DNA of 64,000 nucleotides from Eublepharis macularius (taxonomy: Eukaryota > Chordata > Lepidosauria > Squamata > Eublepharidae): the NCBI RefSeq assembly GCF_028583425.1, contig NC_072796.1, forward strand, positions 87,286,464-87,350,463, given 5' to 3'. How positions within the stretch are numbered: position 1 is the first letter of the stretch; every line of letters starts with the position of its first letter. Below the pieces are notes generated by a model that was given only the letters and a program-made list of their open reading frames with translations, had not been told where the DNA came from and did no database searches. This document shows, one piece after another, positions 56,613 to 64,000 of this stretch. A program made the position numbers and the translations under genes.

Positions 56613-56993
56613 TAGAGATGGGCAAGAATCAGAAAAAACCCAAACTGTGCAGTTTGTGGTTCATCGCATTTCACAAACCACGAATGTTCACGAACCTGCC
56701 CCAGTTCGCAAATCAGTTCTTTTGGTTCATGAAAATGTCACATCCAGGTCAGCAAATCGTCACTCCTGGGCCAGCAGAAGTTCTGCAGGAAGTCCATCCC
56801 CTGTTGCCTGGGGAAATGATTGATCGGTGCCAAACTGTCTGCAGTGACGAACCAAAAACCGAACCAAACGAACCAGCCTAAAGTTCATGGCGGTTCATCA
56901 GAAATGGTCTCTGATGAACGGCCGGTTCACAAACCATGAACCGGTCTGGTTCGTCATGAATTTGGTTCATATTTTGGTTTGTGGCCATCTCTA
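56613..56993 (-). mobile_element. hAT-type non-autonomous transposon (381 bp)
   Basis: Ends TAGAGATGGGCAAG and GTGGCCATCTCTA, flanked by TTGGTAAA (56605-56612) and CTGGTAAA (56994-57001), an 8-bp duplication with one mismatch. Subterminal words are GGTTCG/CGAACC types, as at the right end of the 5-kb element (48545-48650). The word CCTGTTGCCTGGGGAAATGA near 56800 is the reverse complement of the left interior of the 5-kb element, giving the minus orientation. Confidence 0.9.
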
Positions 56994-57159
56994 CTGGTAA
57001 ACCATAAAGGCTTGTTTGAATAACCACCACGAACAATTTGTTGTTGTTGTTCATATAAATGACTAGTTATAATAAGTGGCTGCTACTTTTTCTTTGTTTC
57101 GTACATCAGTAAAATTTAGTCCTGAAATTAACTAAATTACTGTACCACTGAGAATTTTA

Positions 57160-57302
57160 AAGTTTATACTATTGTATCATGAATGATTTTACCCAGGTAT
57201 TGTGAATGGTTTTATTGATGTTTTATTTTCTTCTGTGGTACCTTTTATTGGTGTTTTTGTAAATTGCTGGTCACTGACCGTGGAAAATAAACTACTACTA
57301 CT
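57160..57302 (+). repeat. Probable LINE 3' end
   Basis: GTAAATTGCTGGTCACTGACC, AAAATAAACTACTACTACTT and the TTTTATTGATG-type words look like a non-LTR 3' end with a short TAC-repeat tail. No coding part remains and the clade is unknown. Confidence 0.4.
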
Positions 57303-57369
57303 TGAACTAAATTAACTATTTTCAGTATCTGAACAAATATGAAATTCATAATAAAAGGGGAATGTTTAT

Positions 57370-57370
<1 letters not shown>

Positions 57371-57399
<29 letters not shown>
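57371..57399 (+). repeat. (CA)n microsatellite at the Helitron left end
   Basis: CA run followed by CATATATAAAGACAAG. It overlaps where the TC start of the Helitron would be, so the microsatellite probably grew from or replaced the terminal bases. Confidence 0.85.
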
Positions 57400-57400
<1 letters not shown>

Positions 57401-57862
57401 AAGACAAGTGTCCTGACAGACTCATCAAGGCCCAGCCCAAACCCCTGGACCTAGAAACGTCAAATTTGGGGAGAACATTCCTTTTGTGATGTAGAGGCTC
57501 ACTAAGAAGGGATTTTAAGTAATTCACCCTCTAAGGAGGTAAAAAGGCGTAAAATGTGTTTTCCCATAGGAATACAGCTTCCTTGTGTGGCTGGCAGGTG
57601 GTTGCCTGCTCTGCCTCCCCCTAGCTGCCAATTTGGCCACTTCCCTGATTGGGCTAGCTTTCAAGGTTATTTGCATATGTGGTCTGATTGGGGCTCAGCT
57701 AGCTTTCAAGGTTATTTGCATATGTGGTCTGATTGGGGCTCAGCCCAACATTCTAAACAGTATGCAGTTGCTAAGAGAGTCATAGAATGTGTCCTGAAGT
57801 AAAATACACCTCCAAGCCTTCCCCTAAACGTTCACTAGGATTGCCAATCTCCCTGTGGTGTG

Positions 57863-58078
57863 GGGTTGCCAGCCTCCAGGTGGTGGCTGGAGATCTCCCA
57901 GAATTGCAACTGATCTCGAGGTGACATAGATCAGTTCCCCTGGAGAAAATGGCTGCTTTGGAGAGTGGACTCTGTGGTATTATACCATTCTGAGGCCCCT
58001 CCCCTCTCCAAACCCCACTCAATCCAAGCTTCACCCCTCAAATCTCTAGGAATTTCCCAAGCTGGACCAGGCAACCCT
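57863..58078 (+). mobile_element. GGGTTGCCA-type MITE carried inside Helitron 1
   Basis: GGGTTGCCAGCCTCCAGGTG to GACCAGGCAACCCT, with GATCTCCCAGAATTGCAACT, AAAATGGCTGCTTTGGAGAG and ATCTCTAGGAATTTCCCAAG inside. Same family as 23911 and 61778. Helitron 2 contains a truncated copy in the same flanking context, so it was present before the two Helitrons separated. Confidence 0.8.
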
Positions 58079-58230
58079 ACTGTGAGCCCTGCCTGCTTTC
58101 ACTCCCCTTTCTCTGATGGGTCAGCTATAGAATTCTGTGTTCTGAGGTAAAAATCAGGTCAAGGGAACTGCAGACAGTTGAAGAAAGACAGTACAAGACT
58201 TCTGAATAGGGATTTTATATAAAAGTCAGT

Positions 58231-58527
58231 ATGGCAACTGAGTTTTTATATGATCTTGGGGAGATGGTGTACGACCTTTCTAGGGGCCATTTCAATGCGA
58301 ATCTCTCACATGAACCTGCCAAAGTGCCCACCACACCACCCCTCCCTCAGTCCAACTCCACCTCACACCTTTCACAGCCATCACTTCTTACTGCTCCCAA
58401 GGAGACTCCTGGCAGACGTTGTGCAAGATATGCTGATGCTAAAAGGAGGCAGCAACTTAGAGATGCAGCAAAGAAATATGCACATCATACTCCTGTGGTG
58501 CACCTAGCAGCAGTGGCCAAGTACTAG
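58231..58527 (+). pseudogene. Helitron protein, N-terminal block
   Basis: 98 codons from ATG 58231 (ATEFLYDLGEMVYDLSRGHF) to TAG 58525-58527. The segment RRCARYADAKRRQQLRDAAK is a basic helical part that I associate with the N-terminal zone of Helitron polyproteins. Downstream the frame jumps to the helicase, with the Rep nuclease missing. The association is moderate. Confidence 0.55.
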
Positions 58528-58699
58528 CAAGATCACCCCGAGGTGCACAGAGTGGCAGAGTAGAGAGGCGCTCACTTCCATTGAAGGTCAAGGCTCACTC
58601 AGGCATGGCATATGATTCTTCGCTACCTTCAAGCTGCCTCTTAACCTCATCCATGCAGAAACATCCCTGTTCAGCATCTCAAAACAAAGCAACAGGGCC

Positions 58700-59437
58700 C
58701 AAGTGCTGCGGAACTGTAAGCTCATTATTTGGGATGAGAGCACCATGGTGCACAAGGGGTGTTTTGAGGCCCTGAACATAACCCTAAAAGATGTCAGGGG
58801 CAACAAGAGAGTAATGGGAGGAGTCATCATGATGCTAGCTGGAGACTTCTGGCAGACTCTGCCAGTAGTTCCAAGAGGAACTTAACTCCCTCAAAGGGGC
58901 AGAAATGGAGTACAGATCTGTGAACTCAGTGGTGCAAATGGATGACGCGGTCCACTAACCCATGGAGTTCCTCAATATGCTCAGCTCTCTGGCTTCCCAG
59001 CCCACAAGCTTCTCCTCAAAGTGGGGGCTCCAGTGATGCTGCTCTGGAACCTCAACCCACCCAAACTCTGCAATGGCACCAGACTGCAAGTGTGAAAGCC
59101 CTCCACAGGAACATCATCAAGGCCACATTGTTCACCGATAGTGCTTGGGGGGAGTCAGTGTTCATACCACGCATACCACTCATACCATCAGAGAACCTCT
59201 TTGAGTTCAAGAGACTGCAGTTCCCCCTCAAGGTCTGCTTTGCTATGACGATCATCAGGTCCCTGGGTCAGACACTGAAGGCATCAGGAATTGACTTGAG
59301 GGAGGACTGCTTCTCACATGGGCAGTTCTATGTGGCCTGCACCAGAGTAAGCTCACCCAGCAGCCTGATGATCCTAGCACCTGAGGGGAAAACCACCAAT
59401 GTGGTCTACAAAGAGGTCCTTCATTTAAAAAAAACCC
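58700..59437 (+). pseudogene. PIF1-type helicase domain of a Helitron (broken)
   Basis: Motif II is in KLIIWDESTMVHKGC (58720-58770, Asp-Glu pair intact). Motif III region is MMLAGDFWQTLPVV (Arg of the usual GDFRQ is Trp). After frameshifts around 58885-59080, the last block shows VCFAMTIIRSLGQTLKASGI (motif V; the usual NK-AQGQ core is altered) and CFSHGQFYVACTRVSS (motif VI, arginine finger region). Motif I (GKT) is absent. In active elements the helicase unwinds DNA during rolling-circle transposition. The protein end is near 59437, followed by an AT-rich 3' segment. Confidence 0.87.
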
Positions 59438-59705
59438 CAGTTGTATGTATTTTTTACTTTATTTATTGCACAATCTTTTCCTTTTAAAATCTCTTCAATA
59501 AATGTCACATTTCGAAATTCACTCGATCAGTTTTCAGCATCAACATGCTTTGCTTTATTCAAACACATTTGTGAAACTCAGGTACTATGCTATTATACTA
59601 CAAAACCAACTCAACACCCCCCCCAACGAAAAATTGTTACATACCCATATTACAACTGGATTTAAGGTAGTTAAATACCATAGCGAAGCACGGGCATCAA
59701 GCTAA

Positions 59706-60341
59706 TCTATCTATCTATCTATCTATATATAGACAAGTGTCCTAACTGACACATCAATGCCCAGCCCAACCCCCTGGACCTAGAAACATCAAATTTAGGG
59801 AGAACGTTCCTTTTGTGATGTAGAGGCTCACTAAGAAGGGATTTTAAGAAATTCACCCCCTTATGGGGTAAAAAGAGGTAAAATGTGTTTTCCCATAGGG
59901 ATACAGCTCCCCTGTGTGGCTGGCTGGTGGTTGCCTGTCTCCCCGCCCCCAACTGCCAACTTGGCCACTCTTCCCTGATTGGGCTAGCTTTCAAGGTCAT
60001 TTGCATAAGTGGCCTGATTGGGGCTCAGCTAAACAGTTGCTAAGGGAATCATTGAATGTGTCCTGAGGTAAAATGCACCTCCCAGTCTTCCCCTAAAAGT
60101 TCAATAGGGTTGCCAATCTCCCTGTGGTGTAGGGTTGTCAGCCTCCAGGTGGTGGCTGGAAATCTCCCAGAATTACAACTGATCTCCAGGTGACAGAGAT
60201 CAATTCCCCGTGGAGTTCCTGAACACGTTCAACCTTCCTGGCTTCCCAGCTCACAAGCTAGTAGTTAAATACTGTAAGTAGTTAAAGTAAAAATACTGTA
60301 AGGTAGTTAAATACTGTAGTGAAGCATGGGCATCAAGCTAG
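59706..60341 (+). mobile_element. Helitron 2, deletion derivative of Helitron 1 (636 bp)
   Basis: Starts TCTATCTATC and AGACAAGTGTCCTAACTG directly after the CTAA end of Helitron 1; ends GCATCAAGCTAG at 60341. The 5' 500 bases follow Helitron 1 (CAGCCCAACCCCCTGGACCT, GAACGTTCCTTTTGTGATGT) through the MITE start at 60131. At 60209/60210 the MITE fragment joins a helicase-coding scrap (GGAGTTCCTGAACACGTTC to CAGCTCACAAGC), and then the 3' end. No open frame is left. Confidence 0.87.
60131..60209 (+). mobile_element. Truncated GGGTTGCCA MITE in Helitron 2
   Basis: AGGGTTGTCAGCCTCCAGGT to AGAGATCAATTCCCC matches the first 79 bases of the 57863 copy. Its right half was removed by the deletion that formed Helitron 2. 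Confidence 0.8.
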
Positions 60342-60732
60342 TCTATATTATAAAGACAAGTGTCCTGACTGACTCATCAATGCCCAGCCCAAACCCTTGG
60401 ACCTAGAAGTGTGAAATTTGGGGAGGACGTTCATTTTGTGGTGTAGAGGCTCACTAAGAAGGGATTTTAAGAAATTCGCCCCCAAGGGGGTAAAAAGGGG
60501 TCAAATGTGTTTACCCATAGGGATACAGCTTTCCTGTGTGGCTGGTAGGGTGCTCCTCCCCCACCCCTCCTGCTGCCAACTGCCACTCTTCCTTAAGGTC
60601 ATTTGCATATGCAGCCTTGATTGGTCATCATCCCAACATTCTAAACAGTATGCAGGACACATGCAGTACCTCAGGACACATTCAATGACTCCCAGTCATT
60701 GAATGTGTCCTGAGGTAAAAATACACCTCCCA
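60342..60732 (+). mobile_element. Helitron 3, 5' part
   Basis: Starts TCTATATTATAAAGACAAGT directly after the CTAG end of Helitron 2. It follows the shared 5' sequence to about 60730 (CAAATGTGTTTACCCATAGG, TCATTTGCATATGCAGCC). No CTRR end was located; it runs into another TCTATATATAAAC start at 60734, possibly the next member. It contains a perfect 23-bp hairpin at 60668-60716. Confidence 0.8.
60668..60716. repeat. Perfect 23-bp inverted repeat, 3-nt loop
   Basis: The left arm (60668-60690, begins ACCTCAGGACACATTC) and right arm (60694-60716, ends AATGTGTCCTGAGGT) are exact reverse complements around CCC. Helitrons 1 and 2 have only the right-arm version at 57783-57802 and 60051-60070, so the left arm is a local inverted copy gained in Helitron 3. 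Confidence 0.9.
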
Positions 60733-61187
60733 ATCTATATATAAACAAAAGACATCTGAGATTTCAGTGGCAATTGTAAGGGTTGCTAGGCATCCACAAC
60801 AATATTGCTAGCCTTCAAACCTTGGTTTCTGTCAGTAAATGTCTGAGGAAGGACTTTTTCCAGAGCCTATTTGGCCTTATAGATCACCTTTGCTCCCCTC
60901 CCTCCTGCTTTGGAGGGCGGACTCACCAGGGTCAGGCCCAGCAACAACCACTGGGAAACTTGCTTTCATGCTATTTGCTTGATTCACCCAGGTGTGGCAG
61001 TAGCTAAAAGATAACTTGATGCCAAACAACTCACCAGGGCACAGCAGCAGCCTCCACACAACTCCTGCAACTTGACCGAGTCTGGCAGTGCCCAGTACAC
61101 AGCTTACTTGAGTGACTTGTTCCTGAACAACTTTTGAAACATGGACAGACTTTTCTCAGGGGAGAAGTTGTGGGGGAAGGGAAGCTA
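60733..61187. other. Possible fourth Helitron start; otherwise nothing recognised
   Basis: CAATCTATATATAAACAAAAG resembles a Helitron 5' start of another family. After that the sequence (60760-61187) shows no known motif. Confidence 0.35.
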
Positions 61188-61260
61188 AGAGCCTGTTAGG
61201 GTAGTAGTTAGAATGTCAGACCCAGGTCCGAATCCTGGGTCTGACGTTCCAGAAGGCTTT
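61188..61260 (+). repeat. tRNA-like SINE fragment
   Basis: GTAGTAGTTAGAATGTCAGAC followed by CCAGGTCCGAATCCTGGGTC has a shortened A-box region and a B-box-like GGTCCGAATCC (one change from GGTTCGAATCC). The short palindrome GTCAGACCCAGG/CCTGGGTCTGAC surrounds it. It is too short for a tRNA. Confidence 0.45.
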
Positions 61261-61639
61261 TATTTTGTTTTTCATTGTTCCTGACACTGCAGTTTTCATA
61301 ACCTAGTGTTATAACCTATAGGTCGTGGGAAAGCACTGTGGTGTCCCCATTTATTAAGTTGTCTAGTCCTGCAAATGGCATCACTTACTCAAGTACCAGG
61401 TCCCCAAAGGTGATACTAGTGACTGGCCAGTCACTTTAAATGGATACTCCATTTTAAACTGGATGTTGTGGGAAATCCTTTTCATTTGTTATTGATGGGG
61501 TGGCTGGCTTGCAGTGGCATGTCCTGCATGATGATGCCATGCGTAGTGACGTCATCGCATAGTCCGGGTGCACATGTGCGCTTTGCATGCACACATGAGT
61601 ACTCGGGGGGAGGGGGCGGCGACAGCCCTGGAGCTGTAT
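61261..61639. other. No feature seen
   Basis: Mixed sequence without recognisable gene or repeat. Confidence 0.5.
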
Positions 61640-61762
61640 GTACTTTAAAAACGTTATTTAAATGTTTTAATTATCTGTTGTTCACTGCTTTGTGGATGCT
61701 TTTTTGGCTGGAAAGGTGGTGTATATACCTGTTTAAAATAAATACAATACAATAAATGTCAT
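61640..61762 (+). repeat. CR1/L2-type LINE 3' tail
   Basis: TTTGTGGATGCTTTTTTGGCT, GGAAAGGTGGTGTATATACC and an AAATAAATACAATAC tail have the form of a CR1/L2 LINE 3' end. No coding part. Confidence 0.55.
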
Positions 61763-61777
61763 TTCTCAGAGTCCCAT

Positions 61778-61974
61778 AGGATTGCCAGGTCCAGGTTGGA
61801 AAATTCCTGGAGATTTTGAGGGTAAGGCCTGGAAAGGGTGGGGTTTGGGGGAGGGGAGGGCTTCAGTTCACCCTTTAAAGCAGCCATTTTCTCCAGGGCA
61901 ACTGATCTCTGTTGCCTGGAGATCAGTTGTAATTCCAGGAGATCTCCAACTACCACCAGGAGGCTGGCAACCCT
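61778..61974 (-). mobile_element. GGGTTGCCA-type MITE, reverse orientation (197 bp)
   Basis: Starts AGGATTGCCAGGTCCAGG and ends AGGAGGCTGGCAACCCT. The interior reads as the reverse complement of the 57863 copy (GCAGCCATTTTCTCCAGGG, GATCAGTTGTAATTCCAGG). No flanking target duplication is evident. Confidence 0.8.
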
Positions 61975-62814
61975 ACCTACCTACCATAAGCAGTACTTAG
62001 TAGAGATCAGTGAGCTCCAATGGGAGCGGGGAGGCAAGAAAGCCCTGTTTCACTGGTGGACTATTTAGTTTGGATCCAGCACAATTACTTGAATGTACTG
62101 TTTTCAGTCAGCTTAGATGAAACACCATCACCTCATTACTCATGCTACCATATAATCAGGAGCCTCTCACTTACTGTCTGCCTCTTTAAAGATCCTTTTC
62201 TAAGTCATCTCTCCTTATATCTCTTTGTATAACCCCCTGCAATATGGGGTAAGGGTACTGGTTTAGCAAAATAGTTTTATTTATTTCTGAAATAACAAAT
62301 GTCAAGTGGCTTGAACTCTTAGGTAACGGGTGGTACAAATGCTGAATATTATTATACAGTTTTTTCTGTTAAGAGCACATTGCTGAATTCAGTCCAGCAC
62401 TTTAATGTGTTTGCACTCACCCCCCTACCCCATCCAAGGGACACAGTGTATCAGTGGGAACATAATAAATAGTTACAGAAGTATTCAGGCCAAAATTGTT
62501 AAAGTGAAATGGTTCTATTTTAGATCACATAGTTTCATGATATAAGATATTTGGGCTTTAATCTTTTGTCAGACCCACTGAAGAATAAACTTGTTGGTAT
62601 CAATAGAATTGCAATAGCATAAAGTGACTTTACATAAGATATGTGACAATCTAGTAGAAAGTTCTTTTGTACATGCTCAGGTGTATTTAAAGGGTCTGCA
62701 TAAGAGTGATAGAAGAATTTCCTTCCAGATTGTGTGCAATCATTCATTAATTTTTAACAATCGCCTCTTTCCCTATGCCAAGCCATGATAGTTTCATCTG
62801 AACAGGGCCTTTTG
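61975..62814. other. No gene seen
   Basis: AT-rich DNA without recognised features. Confidence 0.55.
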
Positions 62815-63291
62815 TAGGTGCCACCCTGCAAATGGGCAAAATCAACCGCTGCCTATACATGGGCATTCCACCTTATGGAATGGCCTGCCTGAAGAGGTGA
62901 GGATGGTTCCCACTCTCCTGGCTTTCCACAAACTATCCAAAACTGAATTATTCAGTGGGGCTTTTAAACACAGGTAATAGGACTGTGCTGTAGGGAAATG
63001 GTTCAGACTGGAATTGGATTGGGATTGTAAACTATACTATAGTGTACTGTATGTTACTGTAAGTATTCTCCTACTGGATAGTTCTGTGCCATGTATTATG
63101 TCATGTCAATTTGCGTTTGTTTTGTTTCAGCATTGTTTTCAGCTCTGTATTGGATCTTTGCTTGTTTTCAAGTTTAAGCAATCTTTAACCTATTGTATTG
63201 TTCGTTGAACATCCCAGCTGTTGAACATATTGACCTACATTGTGAAATCCACCTTGAGTCTCAGTGAGAAAGGCAGCCAACAAATTGCTGA
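62815..63291 (+). mobile_element. CR1/L2-type LINE 3' end, cut by the terminal LTR-like element
   Basis: GGAATGGCCTGCCTGAAGAGG, TGGTTCCCACTCTCCTGGC and CAAAACTGAATTATTCAGTG encode the typical C-terminal stretch WNGLP-E-V...FKR-like of CR1/L2 ORF2 (with frame damage). The 3' end CACCTTGAGTCTCAGTGAGA at 63249 is the usual end segment. The sequence stops at about 63291 where the minus-strand LTR-like element begins, so that element inserted into it. Confidence 0.65.
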
Positions 63292-64000
63292 CTTAGCCGG
63301 AATAAGAGACAGACACAGGCTTGGAGATAAATGGCCGTTTATTAATATAACAACAATATAAACTGCATAACTACGGCAAGGGCCAACCATGTGGTACAGG
63401 TCAAGCCACGGGGTCACACCTGACCACCGCCTTGGCCTGTTTGGGTGAGCCCCAAAGCCCCGGGTGTAGGCCATCCATTGAATAGCTGCAACCCGGCCAG
63501 CCAGGCTAACGGATCCCCCCACCAAGCTCCTAATGCCCCAGCCGTACAGCATGAGGGAAGGACTTGTACCTGGGGATCCCCGCAGGCGTCTGCCTGTGCT
63601 GTGGTAGCCGTCACAAGCATACCGCACAGATGGCAGACCCTGTTCCCCCACATCTGGGGGAAATGCCAGTGGGTGCTCACCGGCCTGCTTCCTATTCCCC
63701 AAAAATCTCCTGCCAGGGAACTTAAACAGCACCATCCAGGCCAAAACCCTCAACCTCTGCCAGCAGTGCAAGGTAGACGAAAAAACCCCAGAACCAACAG
63801 CCAATCAGGTAACAGGGGCAAAAAATTCCTACCTGGCTCTGGGAACAGCAGCTGGCTAATCCTGCACTATGACAGGGCGGGGCGGGTGGGCCGAGCAGAA
63901 AGGTGGCACTGAGAGGCTGGGAGAGTGGAGCAGCCTACTAAGACACAAGCTCTGCCCCCAGCCAAATGCCCGTATGCCCGGGAAGGGGTCTGTCTCCTCC
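63292..64000 (-). mobile_element. LTR-like end of the unclassified element, second copy, runs off the window
   Basis: Minus-strand sequence aligns with 15378-15840: AAACGGCC-type region after an AATAAA signal (TTTATTAATATAAC at 63336 on the plus strand), GACCCCGTGGCTTGACCTGT, AAGTCCTTCCCTCATGCTGT and GGTATGCTTGTGACGGCTAC in the same order. Beyond 63800 it continues with DNA not matched in the first copy. The 189-codon minus frame at 63235-63804 crosses the element border and has no domain, so it is not called a gene. Confidence 0.65.

Larger units (their letters stand above)
57395..59705 (+). mobile_element. Helitron 1, with helicase remains (about 2.3 kb)
   Basis: The 5' part TATATAAAGACAAGTGTCCTG and the 3' end GAAGCACGGGCATCAAGCTAA are Helitron termini; the CTAA end is followed by T (59706), as expected for insertion between A and T. 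Coding remnants are an N-terminal block at 58231-58527 and helicase motifs at 58700-59437. The Rep rolling-circle nuclease and the Walker A helicase motif are missing. A GGGTTGCCA MITE lies at 57863-58078. The next Helitron starts at the very next base. Confidence 0.88.

Noticed and set aside
63235..63804. 189-codon minus-strand frame near the right edge
   Set aside because: It crosses from the LTR-like element into a LINE tail, and its counterpart at 15378-15840 does not keep the same frame open.

Overview
The window looks like non-coding (intergenic or intronic) DNA from a squamate reptile, most likely a lizard. No host exon could be recognised on either strand. The call rests on repeat content: a BovB (RTE) LINE next to tRNA-derived Sauria-type SINEs with a BovB-like tail, a 5S rRNA-derived SINE, CR1/L2-type LINE ends, squamate-like L1 fragments, a chromodomain Ty3/gypsy element, Helitrons, a Penelope-like fragment and a hAT family. 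The species cannot be named from this.

Layout. 1-2520: a minus-strand BovB LINE with its RT core deleted, split by a 608-bp hAT element with 8-bp target duplications. 2573-3284: a SINE and an unclassified repeat. 5383-6660: a minus-strand CR1/L2-type RT pseudogene. About 9.4-15.84 kb: a large GC-rich unclassified element with diverged repeats, a seven-copy 134-bp array and an LTR-like 3' end; an L1 3' fragment (17-bp TSD) is inserted in it. 16.1 kb: a 97-bp Penelope-like scrap holding half of a hammerhead ribozyme motif. 18.0-19.6 kb: a second L1 (19-bp TSD). 19.9-24.9 kb: SINEs, palindromic MITEs and short tandem repeats. 25398-32274: a complete but inactivated Ty3/gypsy chromovirus with two LTRs and a 5-bp TSD. 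34.2 kb: a third L1 scrap. 39482-40380, 43627-48675 and 56613-56993: three more hAT elements of the first family. The 5,049-bp copy carries a BED zinc-finger exon, a TATA-box candidate and several tandem arrays. 49.0-51.3 kb: an L1 ORF1 fragment head-to-head with an I/Vingi-like LINE that carries a solo hAT end. 57.4-60.7 kb: three Helitrons joined head to tail; the first keeps PIF1-type helicase motifs. 61.2-64.0 kb: SINE, MITE and LINE ends, then a second copy of the unclassified LTR-like element running off the window edge.

How the parts relate. The pairs are of autonomous and dependent elements: BovB with Sauria SINEs, the 5-kb BED hAT with its short deletion derivatives, and the helicase Helitron with its shortened neighbours. 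Nesting gives a relative order: BovB before hAT; unclassified element before L1; LINE before solo hAT end; CR1/L2 tail before the terminal LTR-like element. Nothing here appears intact enough to be active. The most notable observations are the 5-kb BED hAT with derivatives in the same window, the base-exact Helitron junctions, the decayed -1 frameshift heptamer and the perfect 227-bp duplication in the chromovirus, and the half-hammerhead Penelope scrap.
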